64,000 nucleotides of DNA from assembly GCF_006442315.1 (NCBI RefSeq), contig NZ_VFVY01000019.1:62001-126000 (forward strand), read 5' to 3'. The position numbers were made by a program, and so were the translations under genes. The notes below the pieces were generated by a model, which saw nothing but the letters and a program-made list of their open reading frames with translations, was not told the origin of the DNA and ran no database searches. Below are positions 32,998-42,254 of the stretch, one piece after another (position 1 is the stretch's first letter; the number at the start of each line of letters is the position of its first letter). This DNA is from Mesorhizobium sp. B2-3-4. GTDB lineage: Bacteria > Pseudomonadota > Alphaproteobacteria > Rhizobiales > Rhizobiaceae.

Positions 32998-33767
32998 TTG
33001 GCGGCTCCAGCCGTCTTTTTGGCTGCCGGCTTCTTGGCCACAGCAGGTTTCGGTTCAGTTTTCGCTGACGCCTTGGCAGCGGCAGGCTTCGTCACGGGCA
33101 TAGCCGCTGTCGTTGCCTTTGTCGGCGCCTTTGCGGGTGCGGCTTTTGCCGTCACTGCGGGTCCGGCTTTTGCCGTCGCCGCGGGTGCGGCTTTTGCCGT
33201 CACGGCCTTGGAAGATGCCTTGGACGGCGCTTTTGCTGCTGGCGCCGGCTTGGCGGCTTTCCGGGCCGCGGCGACCTTCGGCGCCATGGCAGGTTCCGTG
33301 GTGGCCGCCACCACCGATTCATCGGTCATTGCCGGAAAAGTCGGGGCCGATGTCGTGGCCTCCGGCCCTTTGACACCGGGCATTTCAGTCGCGCCGTTCT
33401 TCAGCGGCTCTGCTGCTTGCGGCGTCGAAGCCGCTGGCGCTGCCGGATCGGCGGCCGGCTTCGGCTTCATCGCCGCGTCGACACCGGCGCGCACATCCGC
33501 CGCCGCCTGTTCGAACGGATTGAGCTGCTTCTTGATCTCGGCGACCGGGCTCAAGCCTCTGAGCTCGTCGACCGACTTCTTGACGTCGTCGAGCTCGGCT
33601 TCCTTCAAAGCCTCGTTGAACTGTTTCTGGAAGTCCGCGGCCATCGCCCGCAGCTTCGCCGTCGTGCGGCCGAAAGTGCGCAGCATGTTGGGCAAATCCT
33701 TCGGCCCGACGACCACGATCATGACGATCGCGATCACCAGCATTTCGGTCCAGCCGACTTCAAACAT
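32994..33767 (-). CDS. tatB: Twin-arginine translocase subunit TatB
   Basis: The 257-residue protein has the Tat A/B fold at its start: membrane helix VGWTEMLVIAIVMIVVVGP and an amphipathic helix LPNMLRTFGRTTAKLRAM. The remainder is an unusually long Ala/Lys/Pro-rich tail (about residues 100-257). Part of it is encoded by a roughly 30-base repeat near 33120-33210 that makes AVTAKAAPAATAKAGPAVT. TatB with TatC forms the signal-peptide receptor. Confidence 0.93.
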   Translation of the reverse strand: MFEVGWTEMLVIAIVMIVVVGPKDLPNMLRTFGRTTAKLRAMAADFQKQFNEALKEAELDDVKKSVDELRGLSPVAEIKKQLNPFEQAAADVRAGVDAAMKPKPAADPAAPAASTPQAAEPLKNGATEMPGVKGPEATTSAPTFPAMTDESVVAATTEPAMAPKVAAARKAAKPAPAAKAPSKASSKAVTAKAAPAATAKAGPAVTAKAAPAKAPTKATTAAMPVTKPAAAKASAKTEPKPAVAKKPAAKKTAGAAK

Positions 33768-33796
33768 GACAATCTGTTCCGACTAGAACTTCTAGC

Positions 33797-34018
33797 TCAG
33801 CTCTTGCTGGCCTTTTCCTTCGCGGCCGAAACGGTCTCGTCGGCACGGTGCTCGACGGTGCGCTTGTCGTCGGCAACGTCGTCGTCGGCCATGCCCTTCT
33901 TGAAGCTCTTGATGCCCTTGGCCATGTCGCCCATCAGCTCGGGGATCTTGCCGCGGCCGAACACCAGAAGCACGATGACCAGCACGATCATCCAGTGCCA
34001 AATCGAAAATGAACCCAT
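33797..34018 (-). CDS. tatA: Twin-arginine translocase subunit TatA
   Basis: The 73-residue protein starts with a membrane helix (IWHWMIVLVIVLLVFGRGK) followed by IPELMGDMAKGIKSFKKGM, the TatA amphipathic helix with the conserved FGRGKIPELMGD. TatA polymerises to form the Tat pore. It is the first gene of tatABC, 29 bases before tatB. Confidence 0.96.
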   Translation of the reverse strand: MGSFSIWHWMIVLVIVLLVFGRGKIPELMGDMAKGIKSFKKGMADDDVADDKRTVEHRADETVSAAKEKASKS

Positions 34019-34197
34019 AGCAAATCTCTCTCGAATGTTTTCCCTGGCGATGATCTATGCGTTTTCGCGTTGGGATTCAAACACAACCGCGACAGAGTTT
34101 ATGAAAGGGTGTCGGATGTCACGCATTTTCGGCGATGCTGCCCGCTACCAAACGGCGCATGTAAAGCCGCAAGGCGGCTTTTGACAGGCGCTCGCGG

Positions 34198-34959
34198 TCA
34201 ATCTTCCGTGACGCGCGGCGTCAAGAGGCCGAGCTCCTCGAGGTCGATGTCCGTCAAGGGATCCTCATCCTCCGTCAGCGCATCGGGATCGGCCGGCGGC
34301 TGCGGAATGGAGAAGTTCGACGGCATGCGGCCTGAAAGCAGGCCGGCACCCTTGAGTTCCTCCATGCCGGGAAGATCGCGGATTTCCTCGAGCGCGAAAT
34401 GGTCGAGGAAAGTTTCGGTGGTTCCGTAGGTGACGGGACGGCCGGGCGTTTTGCGGCGGCCACGCATGCGCACCCATTCCGTCTCCAGCAACGTGTCGAG
34501 CGTCCCCTTGGAGGTCTCGACGCCTCTGATGTCCTCGATCTCGGCGCGCGTCACCGGCTGGTGATAGGCTATGATCGCCAGCACTTCGAGCGCCGCCCGC
34601 GACAGCTTGCGCTGCTGCACCGTGTCGCGGCTCATCAGGAACGCCAGGTCGCCGGCTGTGCGGAACGCCCAGGCGTCGCCGACACGCACCAGGTTGACGC
34701 CGCGGCGCGCATAAATCTCCTGCAGTTCGGCCATGGCCGCTGCGACATTGATACCGTCGGGAAGCCGGGCGGCGAGCTGCTTTTCGCTGACGGGTTCGGC
34801 GCTGGCGAACACGATCGCCTCGGCCATGCGCATGGCTTCCGCCATATGCATGCGCTCGGCCGGATTCTGCCCCGGATTCTGGGCCTGGTCGATCTCGCCC
34901 TCTTCCGGCTCGTCGTCCACCTTGAACGGGATGACCGAAGCGTTGGCGCTTTCGCTCAT
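34198..34959 (-). CDS. scpB: Segregation and condensation protein B
   Basis: The 253-residue protein has the winged-helix pair of ScpB: AEAIVFASAEPVSEKQLAAR, then LSRAALEVLAIIAYHQPVTR and EIEDIRGVETSKGTLDTLL. With ScpA it forms the kleisin part of the bacterial SMC complex. It overlaps the scpA stop by ATGA. Its C-terminal 40 residues are acidic. A longer open frame upstream is not used. Confidence 0.95.
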   Translation of the reverse strand: MSESANASVIPFKVDDEPEEGEIDQAQNPGQNPAERMHMAEAMRMAEAIVFASAEPVSEKQLAARLPDGINVAAAMAELQEIYARRGVNLVRVGDAWAFRTAGDLAFLMSRDTVQQRKLSRAALEVLAIIAYHQPVTRAEIEDIRGVETSKGTLDTLLETEWVRMRGRRKTPGRPVTYGTTETFLDHFALEEIRDLPGMEELKGAGLLSGRMPSNFSIPQPPADPDALTEDEDPLTDIDLEELGLLTPRVTED

Positions 34960-35801
34960 GATGCCACCTCGACTGCCTTGATTGTCTGTGCGCGGTGGTC
35001 GCGCAGGTAGATGGGTGCGAACACCTCGTCCTGCCGCACGTCCATCTTGCGCTCGCGCACCAATTCGAGCGTCGCCGCGAACGAACTGGCGATCGCGGTG
35101 CGGCGCTCTTCCGGGCTCGCCAGATAGTCGATCAGGAAACTGTCGAGCGCGGTCCATTCGCGCAACGAGCCTATCAGCCGGGTGAGGATGTCGCGGGCGT
35201 CCTTGAGCGACCAGACACCGCGCCTGGCGATCGTCACATTGGTGATCGCCTGCTTTTGCCGCTGCTGGGCATAGGCGGTCAAGAGATCGTAGAGCGACGC
35301 CGAGTAGCTGTTGCGCTTCTCGATGATGACCATTTCGGGCATGCCGCGCGCGAAAACGTCGCGGCCGAGCCGGTTGCGGTTCACCAGCCGCGCCGCCGCG
35401 TCGCGCATGGCTTCGAGCCGCTTCAGCCGGAATTGCAGCACCGCCGCCAGTTCCTCGCCGCTTTCGCCCTCCTCGCCCGGCTGCTTGGGGATCAGGAGCT
35501 TCGACTTGAGAAAGGCGAGCCACGCCGCCATCACCAGATAGTCGGCGGCCAGTTCCAGCCGCAGCGTCCTCGCTGTCTCGATGAAAGCCAGATACTGTTC
35601 GGCCAGCGCCAGGATGGAGATACGCGCCAGGTCGACCTTCTGGTTGCGGGCAAGATGCAGGAGAAGATCGAGCGGACCTTCGAAACCGGCCACGTCGACG
35701 ACCAGCGACGGGTCGCCCGTCAGCCGTGAATCGTCGTTCTCGGCCCACAGGCGGTCCATCGGTGCGGCCTTCGCGGCCTTGCTTTCCAATGCTTCCGCCA
35801 C
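34956..35801 (-). CDS. scpA: Segregation and condensation protein A
   Basis: The 281-residue kleisin has the typical start VDVAGFEGPLDLLLHLARNQ followed by KVDLARISILALAEQYL, and the C-terminal winged-helix region that binds the SMC head. It begins with GTG; an ATG at codon 15 (MDRLWAENDD) is an alternative. It lies between nagZ and scpB and is translationally coupled to scpB. Confidence 0.94.
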   Translation of the reverse strand: MAEALESKAAKAAPMDRLWAENDDSRLTGDPSLVVDVAGFEGPLDLLLHLARNQKVDLARISILALAEQYLAFIETARTLRLELAADYLVMAAWLAFLKSKLLIPKQPGEEGESGEELAAVLQFRLKRLEAMRDAAARLVNRNRLGRDVFARGMPEMVIIEKRNSYSASLYDLLTAYAQQRQKQAITNVTIARRGVWSLKDARDILTRLIGSLREWTALDSFLIDYLASPEERRTAIASSFAATLELVRERKMDVRQDEVFAPIYLRDHRAQTIKAVEVAS

Positions 35802-35821
35802 TGCCTCTCGCTTCCTCTCTG

Positions 35822-36841
35822 TCAGGCCACCGCGTCGAAATAGGTGGCGAACTCGGCACGGATCTCGGTTTCTTCGGCCGTGTCATGCTTCTGTATATAG
35901 GTCATCGCCCGCTTGGCGCGCTCCAGCGACTTGCCTTCCAGCCCCGTCGTGCGCGATGCTATGCCGGCCATCTCCTCGAAAACACCGTTGCAGTGAAGGA
36001 CCAGATCGCAGCCCGCCGCAAGGATCGAGGCCGCCTTTGTCGGGAAATCCCCAGAAAGTGCCTTCATCGAGGTGTCGTCGCTCATCAGCAGCCCATCGAA
36101 GCCGATCTCGCGCCGAATGATCTCGTCGATGACTTTGCCGGACGTAGTTGCCGGGTTCTTGGGATCGATCGCGCTGTAGACGACATGCGCGGTCATTGCC
36201 ATCGGCAGATGGCTGAGCTCCCGGAACGGAGCAAAGTCGTGCCGCTGCAGATCGCCCAGCGATGCATCGACGACCGGCAGCTCGAAATGCGTGTCCGCAA
36301 AGGCCCGGCCGTGCCCCGGAATATGCTTCATCACCGGCAGCACCCCGCCCGACATCAAGCCTTCGGCCGCGGCGCGGCCCAACTCGATGACCGGGCGCGG
36401 GTCCTTGCCGTATGCGCGCGCGCCGATGACATCGCTGGCACCCTCGATCGGCACGTCGAGCACCGGCAGGCAATCCGCCGTGATGCCGTAGCGCAACAGG
36501 TCGAAGGCATGCAGGCGCGCCATCAGCCAGGCGGCACGGGCACCGGCATCATGATCATCGCGCCACAAGGCGCCAAGCGCGCCGCCGGCCGGATAATTCG
36601 GCGCCAGCGGCGGCCGCAGGCGCTGCACCCTGCCGCCTTCCTGGTCGATGAAGACCAGTGCGTCGGGGCGGCCGATGCAGTCGCGCATTTCGGCGACCAG
36701 ATCGCGGATCTGCTCTGTCTCGCCGATGTTGCGGGCGAACAGGATGAAGGCCCACGGGCATTCGTTGCGATAGAAACGGATTTCTTCGCGGGTGAGCGAT
36801 TTCCCGGCACAGCCGAGGATCATGGATTTTGATTCGGTCAT
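35822..36841 (-). CDS. nagZ: Beta-N-acetylhexosaminidase NagZ (GH3)
   Basis: The 339-residue enzyme shows the NagZ signatures FIDQEGGRVQRLR, KHIPGHGRAFADTHFELP and the nucleophile segment GLLMSDDTSMKALSG. NagZ releases N-acetylglucosamine from recycled muropeptides in the cytoplasm; no signal peptide is present. It sits 20 bases upstream of scpA. A second, different GH3 enzyme is at the end of the window. Confidence 0.94.
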   Translation of the reverse strand: MTESKSMILGCAGKSLTREEIRFYRNECPWAFILFARNIGETEQIRDLVAEMRDCIGRPDALVFIDQEGGRVQRLRPPLAPNYPAGGALGALWRDDHDAGARAAWLMARLHAFDLLRYGITADCLPVLDVPIEGASDVIGARAYGKDPRPVIELGRAAAEGLMSGGVLPVMKHIPGHGRAFADTHFELPVVDASLGDLQRHDFAPFRELSHLPMAMTAHVVYSAIDPKNPATTSGKVIDEIIRREIGFDGLLMSDDTSMKALSGDFPTKAASILAAGCDLVLHCNGVFEEMAGIASRTTGLEGKSLERAKRAMTYIQKHDTAEETEIRAEFATYFDAVA

Positions 36842-36953
36842 TTCAGGAGTCTAGGGCTTCGCGCGGCCAAAGGGAATCGCCCTGCCCGGATGGGGTGGGC
36901 TGCAAAACATGCTTCCACATGAAAAAGTCAGGCATATGAATGCCTCGGCAAAG

Positions 36954-36986
36954 AAAAAGCCGGCGCGGGCATGGCCGCGCCGGCTT
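36954..36986 (-). terminator. Rho-independent terminator after the SPOR gene
   Basis: AGCCGGCGCGG-gcatgg-CCGCGCCGGCT forms an 11-pair stem followed on the minus strand by TTTTTC. It separates the SPOR gene from nagZ. Confidence 0.85.
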
Positions 36987-37005
36987 TGCAGGATTGGATC
37001 GATCT

Positions 37006-40000
37006 CTAGCGCGATACGAAGCAGTTGCCGCCGGCGGCCTTGTAGCTGCTGCACAGGTTGATGGCGTCGTTGCGCGACTGGGCCGGAACGCGAACGCGGT
37101 AGAACGTGCCCTTGCCGGCGATCTCGGCCTTGACGATGTTTGCCGTGCGGCCGGAAAGCACGCCGCCATAGCGGCGCTGCAGATCCTGGTAGGTCGACTG
37201 GGCGCTCTCCACCGTCGGCTGCGAGGCGATCTGCATCGACCACGAACCGCTGCCGGTCGCGGTTGCGGCCGGATCGATGGAAGCGACCTGATCTGGCTTG
37301 ACCTCGCCGACCACGTCGACCGGCTGGTCGGAGGGACGCTGCGGAGCGATCGCGACCTTGGCCGGCGTGTTGGCCGACTGCGCCTTGGCCTCAACCTTGG
37401 CGGGCTTGGCTGCCGGCTTCAGCGCCGGCTCGTCGTCGGCCTGCGTGGCGGCGGGTGCCACGGTGCCAGTCTGGTCGGCATCCGCCTGGCCGGCAGGCGC
37501 CACATGCTGCGGGGCCGGATCGGTCGGCTCTGCCGCGGCCACCTGCGGTGCCGCTGGAGCCGGCTCCTCGCGCGCCACAAGCGAGCCGTCGGACTTGACC
37601 ACCATGGTCCTGACCTTGCGCGGCGCAACGGCCACGACATCGTTGTTGGTGCCCTTGTCGGTATCCTGCAGCACCTGGGCGATGCGATCCTCCGACTTCG
37701 GCGCGGGTGCCGCATTATCGGCCGGAGCCGCACCGGCGGTCGAAACTTCGCCGCCTGCATCCGTGCCGGAGGCAGCATTCTGGTCAGGAGAAAGATCGAC
37801 CGCGCGGGCCGGGTCCTTCGCCTGCACGTCCACCGGTTCCTCGACGTTGGTGACAAGCTTCTGCTGGACCGGCTCGGCCGGCTTCGCGCCCTTGACCACC
37901 GCGTCATAGACCTTGTTGTCCTGGTTCGGCACCACGGTGCCGCCGGGATTTTCCGGCTTGACCTTGATCGGCGAATTGTCTGCCTTGACGATGACAGGCG
38001 CTTCGCTGCCGCCCTTGTCGCCGAAGGACAGCGCAAAGGCGCCAAGACCGCCGGCAACAGCCACGGCACCGACAATCGCGGCAATGAACAGGCCGCGCCG
38101 TCCCGACGGCCTCTGAGCTTCCCGCTCGCCGAGGCCCGGAACCGACATCGCCTCGTCCAGCTCGGGGTCGTAGTCGAGTTCGTCGACGGCGAAATCGTCC
38201 GCCTGCGAGACCGGCTGGCTGCCGGGCAGATTGTCGAGATCGAAGCCTTCGGCGGCATCGGCATAGGTCGAGGCAGCCGCCGCACGAGCAGGCATCTCCG
38301 CCGGCCGCGCCGCATAGGTCCGCGCTTCCGGCTGATAGGCCGGCCTCGGCTCTTCATATGCCTGATTGGCCGCGCCATACCCCTGATTGAACCCGGCATT
38401 GTAGGATTCGTCGGCATAGGCCGCGCTGCCGGCAGCAGCCGGCGCGACGTCAACCGAATTCATTTCAGTCAGAAGGCTGGCGAATTCAGCGTCGAGATCG
38501 TCATAGCCGGATGCGGTCGGCTCATCTTCCTCGAAATGCAACTCCGGAATGTCGAGATCGTCGGCCAGCGCCACGACGCGCTCCGGCACATCGACTGTCT
38601 CGACATCGGGCATTTCTTCATAGCGCGGGGACTGGCGCGGCTGCGGCGCCGACGCGGGAGCGGCATAAGAAGCAGCGGCAACCGGCTCGGCCGCACGATA
38701 GGACGGCACCACTTCCGGGGCGGCCGCTCTCGCGACCATCGAGGCGGCAGGCTGCGCGGCAAAAGCCGGCTGCTGGGGAACCGGCGTCACGCGGCTCCAG
38801 GAACGGGCCGGCTCCGACGGTTCGGAACGATCCGCCAACCAATCCAGCGAATCGACCTGCTCCTGGCTGGAAGCTGTTCCATCCCGCGGGTCGATGCTCC
38901 CGGCCAACGCGGCGTCGAAGGCGTCGTTGTCGAAATCGACATCGCCCTGTTCGCTGGCATGCGAACCAAAATCATGGTTCTGGAGCTCATCGAGCAGCAA
39001 ATCGTCGAGGTTGGCATTGGCGGCCTGTGCGGAATCTGCGTGCCGCACATCCGGGGATGCTGTTTCGTCCAGGTCCCAGTCGAGGTCGCCAACCAGGTCG
39101 GCCGGCTCCTGCGCGGCCTTTGCCGTCGCGGCGGGAGGCGCCTGAACGGGGGCGGCGGCCGGTTGGGCCACGATCGGCCGAGGCGCGACCGGCTCCCTGG
39201 CCGACGGCAGCGTGCGTGCGGTCATGGTGCCCAGAAGCGCGTTCAATTCGTCTTCGAGGCTTCGCTCCTCAGCGATGGGGGCCTGCACCGGCGGCGCCAC
39301 GGCTGCCAGCGGCGCAGCCGGCTGTGCGGGCGCTGCGGCGATTTCAGCCACGGGCTCTTCGGCAAGTTCGGCGAACGCCTCGTCCAGGTTCAGATCGAAA
39401 GCCTCATCCGGAACGGCTTCAGCGTTCGGAGCCTCTTCGCCGGTGTCGACGACACCAGCAGGCAACTCGTGCGTTTGCGCTCCGGCAAAAGCCGGCCGCT
39501 CATCAGCCTGCACATCGAAACCCGCATCGATATCGGCCATGGCATTGTCGAAGTGACCGACGAAATCCTCGTCGGAGATCGCCTGGGTTTCGGCCTCGGC
39601 AGCCAGCGCCGGCTCTGGATAGTCGACGGCAGCCGCATGGCGCTGGTTCGCCGAATCGGCATCGAGCATCAGCTCGTCTTCGAGCGACATCGCCATCGCA
39701 TCGTCGAACTCATGATCGGCGACCGGCTCGGCGGCCACGGGCATTTCGGCAACCGGAGGCTGGGCAACGGCGTGCTGGATCTCGGGAGCCGCGTCCTCGA
39801 TATGGAAATCGCCGTCGAGCGAGGCGGCGAGCTCGTCCTCCATCGGCAGGTCGTCGTCGTAAGGCGAAACGTCTTCGAGCGAACTGGCGACGGCATTGTC
39901 GAAATCGGCGTCGAAGGCAGGCTCGACGGACGGCACCGCTTGCGCGGTGCCGGGGTTGGCATGGCTGGCAACGGCCGCATGGTCGTCGACATCAGTCAGG

Positions 40001-40332
40001 TCCAGGTGGAAATCATCGTCGAGCGACAGCGCGAGATCGTCGTCCGCCACGTCGACGGTCACCGGCTCGTATGCCGGCTCACGAGCCTCGACAACTGGAG
40101 CGGCAAGACTGTCGGCGGCGTCGAATTCGCCCATCAGCTCTTTTTCAAGATCGATGTCGAAATCGCCCTCTTCCGCGGCCTGATCGGCGACATCGGCTTT
40201 CGGCTGGGCTGGCGCCTGCGGCTTGACTGGCTGACGCGGGTCAAATCCCATGATCCTGGTCAGTTCCGCGAACGGATCATCGTCGGCGATGTCGTTGTTG
40301 TCGGCTACTCTCAGCTGGGTTCTGTCTGCCAT
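37006..40332 (-). CDS. Very large SPOR-domain membrane protein with acidic N-terminal half
   Basis: The 1108-residue protein has an extremely acidic, presumably disordered cytoplasmic half (residues 1-740). One membrane helix (GLFIAAIVGAVAVAGGLGAF, about 747-766), an Ala/Pro-rich periplasmic linker and a C-terminal SPOR domain (last 75 residues, from GSWSMQIASQP) follow. SPOR domains bind denuded septal glycan strands. The acidic half repeats short modules such as SLDDDFHLDL, SLEDELMLD and SLEDELNALLG. It lies between argS and nagZ, as in other Rhizobiales, where the homologue is usually called a SPOR or septation protein. Confidence 0.9.
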   Translation of the reverse strand: MADRTQLRVADNNDIADDDPFAELTRIMGFDPRQPVKPQAPAQPKADVADQAAEEGDFDIDLEKELMGEFDAADSLAAPVVEAREPAYEPVTVDVADDDLALSLDDDFHLDLTDVDDHAAVASHANPGTAQAVPSVEPAFDADFDNAVASSLEDVSPYDDDLPMEDELAASLDGDFHIEDAAPEIQHAVAQPPVAEMPVAAEPVADHEFDDAMAMSLEDELMLDADSANQRHAAAVDYPEPALAAEAETQAISDEDFVGHFDNAMADIDAGFDVQADERPAFAGAQTHELPAGVVDTGEEAPNAEAVPDEAFDLNLDEAFAELAEEPVAEIAAAPAQPAAPLAAVAPPVQAPIAEERSLEDELNALLGTMTARTLPSAREPVAPRPIVAQPAAAPVQAPPAATAKAAQEPADLVGDLDWDLDETASPDVRHADSAQAANANLDDLLLDELQNHDFGSHASEQGDVDFDNDAFDAALAGSIDPRDGTASSQEQVDSLDWLADRSEPSEPARSWSRVTPVPQQPAFAAQPAASMVARAAAPEVVPSYRAAEPVAAASYAAPASAPQPRQSPRYEEMPDVETVDVPERVVALADDLDIPELHFEEDEPTASGYDDLDAEFASLLTEMNSVDVAPAAAGSAAYADESYNAGFNQGYGAANQAYEEPRPAYQPEARTYAARPAEMPARAAAASTYADAAEGFDLDNLPGSQPVSQADDFAVDELDYDPELDEAMSVPGLGEREAQRPSGRRGLFIAAIVGAVAVAGGLGAFALSFGDKGGSEAPVIVKADNSPIKVKPENPGGTVVPNQDNKVYDAVVKGAKPAEPVQQKLVTNVEEPVDVQAKDPARAVDLSPDQNAASGTDAGGEVSTAGAAPADNAAPAPKSEDRIAQVLQDTDKGTNNDVVAVAPRKVRTMVVKSDGSLVAREEPAPAAPQVAAAEPTDPAPQHVAPAGQADADQTGTVAPAATQADDEPALKPAAKPAKVEAKAQSANTPAKVAIAPQRPSDQPVDVVGEVKPDQVASIDPAATATGSGSWSMQIASQPTVESAQSTYQDLQRRYGGVLSGRTANIVKAEIAGKGTFYRVRVPAQSRNDAINLCSSYKAAGGNCFVSR

Positions 40333-40435
40333 TATTGTTCCCGAACTCGCACTCATTCGGACGCCATGGACGTCGCGCAGGGTTGGCCCTTACCAGCGCA
40401 ATGTGGGCAAAAGGTGACAGGTTTTTTAGTCAAAC

Positions 40436-42193
40436 CTAACGCATTTCGGTGGGCGCAGCGGCTCCGATCAACGTCAGGCCGGACGTCAGAACGTCCGAAA
40501 CAGCCTGCACCAGCCCTAGTCTGGCATGCGTCAATTTACGATCGTTAACCTTAACAAAACGTAAGTCCGGATTATCCGTGCCCCGGTTCCAGTGTCCATG
40601 GAAACTGGAAGCCAGATCATAGAGGTAAAATGCCAGCCGATGCGGTTCCAGCGCAAGTGCGGCGGACTCGATCAGGCGCGGATATTCCGCAAGCTTCCTG
40701 ATCAGCCCGATTTCACCTTCGTCGGTCAGCGAAATTGCTGCGGCCGCCAGGCTGTTGCGGTCGAAATTGGCCTCGCCCAACTGTTCGCTCGCCTGCCGGA
40801 ACACCGAATGGCAGCGCGCCGAGGCATACTGCACATAAAACACCGGATTGTCCTTCGACTGCTCGGTCACCTTGGCGAAATCGAAGTCGAGCGGCGCATC
40901 GCTCTTGCGGTAGAGCATCATGAAGCGGATCGCATCGCGTCCAACTTCTTCCACCACCTCGCGCAGCGTCACGAAATCGCCGGACCGCTTCGACATCCGC
41001 ACCGGCTCGCCATCGCGAAACAGCTTGACCAGGTTGCACAAAAGAACAGTGAGCTTCACCTCGTCGCCGGCAATAGCCCGCGCCAGGGCCTCCAGCCGCT
41101 TGACGTAGCCGCCATGGTCGGCGCCGAGCACATAGATCAGGTCGACGAAGCCCCGATCGACCTTGTCCTTGAGATAAGCCACATCGGCGGCGAAATAGGT
41201 GAACGCGCCGTCCGACTTGACCAGCGCCCGGTCCATGTCGTCGCCGACCGCGGTCGAGCGGAACAGTGTCTGCTCGCGGTCTTCCCAGTCGTCCGGCTTC
41301 TCGCCCTTGGGCGGCGGCAGCTTGCCCTTGTAGATATGGCCCTTCAGCGTCAGATCGTTGATCGCCGAGCGGATCTTCCTGGCATTGTCGGCGTGCAGCG
41401 TGCGTTCGGAGAAGAACACATCGTGATGCACGTTGAGCAGCGCCAGATCCTCGCGGATCATCGCCATCATCGCGTCGATGGCGCGATCCTTGACGATGGC
41501 CAGCGCCTCCTCGTCCGGCATCTGCAGCAGGCTCCGGCCAAATTCCTTGGCTAGCGCCTGGCCGAGAGGGACGAGATAATCGCCAGGATAGAGGCCGTGC
41601 GGAATCTCACCTATCTCGTCGCCGAGCGCCTCCCGATACCGCAGTATGACCGAGCGGCCGAGCACGTCGATCTGCCCGCCGGCGTCGTTGATGACATATT
41701 CCTTGGTCACGTCGTAACCGGCGAACGCCATCAGATTGGCGAGCGCGTCGCCGACGACGGCACCCCGGCAATGACCGACATGCATCGGTCCCGTCGGGTT
41801 GGCCGAGACGTATTCGACATTGGTCTTCCGCCCTGCCCCGATCGTCGAGCGGCCATAGTTGCGCCCCTCGCCCAGAAGCGCCGACAGATGGGCGTGCCAG
41901 AAGCCGTCCTTGAGCCGCAGGTTGACGAACCCGGGCCCCGCGACCTCGGCGGCGGCGACATCCTTGTCGGTCCGCAGCGCCTCCGCCAGTTTCTCGGCTA
42001 GCGCGCGCGGGTTCTGCCCTGTGGGCTTGGCCAGCACCATTGCCGCATTGGTCGCGAGATCGCCATGGCTGGCGTCGCGCGGCGGCTCGACCGCTATGCG
42101 CGACAGGTCAGGCGAAACGCCATCCTTGTCTTTCAGATCAAGCGCTTCGACGGCTTTTACGACCCGCGCGGTGAAATCGGCGAAGATGTTCAT
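40436..42193 (-). CDS. argS: Arginyl-tRNA synthetase
   Basis: The 585-residue class I synthetase has the HIGH-type motif in SANPTGPMHVGHCRGAVVGD (about residues 129-148) and MSKRSGDFV as the KMSKS-like motif, with the ArgRS anticodon-binding domain at the C-terminus. The N-terminal Add1 domain (first 90 residues) is present. It is transcribed after dgt with a 61-base gap. Confidence 0.97.
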   Translation of the reverse strand: MNIFADFTARVVKAVEALDLKDKDGVSPDLSRIAVEPPRDASHGDLATNAAMVLAKPTGQNPRALAEKLAEALRTDKDVAAAEVAGPGFVNLRLKDGFWHAHLSALLGEGRNYGRSTIGAGRKTNVEYVSANPTGPMHVGHCRGAVVGDALANLMAFAGYDVTKEYVINDAGGQIDVLGRSVILRYREALGDEIGEIPHGLYPGDYLVPLGQALAKEFGRSLLQMPDEEALAIVKDRAIDAMMAMIREDLALLNVHHDVFFSERTLHADNARKIRSAINDLTLKGHIYKGKLPPPKGEKPDDWEDREQTLFRSTAVGDDMDRALVKSDGAFTYFAADVAYLKDKVDRGFVDLIYVLGADHGGYVKRLEALARAIAGDEVKLTVLLCNLVKLFRDGEPVRMSKRSGDFVTLREVVEEVGRDAIRFMMLYRKSDAPLDFDFAKVTEQSKDNPVFYVQYASARCHSVFRQASEQLGEANFDRNSLAAAAISLTDEGEIGLIRKLAEYPRLIESAALALEPHRLAFYLYDLASSFHGHWNRGTDNPDLRFVKVNDRKLTHARLGLVQAVSDVLTSGLTLIGAAAPTEMR

Positions 42194-42254
42194 GGTGTAT
42201 GCTCTGGCGGCTTTATGACGAATCCGGCCCTTTGGCCGGCAAATCGAGCCCGCC

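Noticed and set aside
34198..35886. 562-residue extended ScpB
   Set aside because: The extension is scpA in the wrong frame; ScpB starts at the ATG overlapping the scpA stop.
36940..40548. 1202-codon plus-strand frame
   Set aside because: Antisense of the SPOR gene; Arg/Gly/His-rich translation with no domain; the minus strand has a SPOR domain, membrane helix and terminator.
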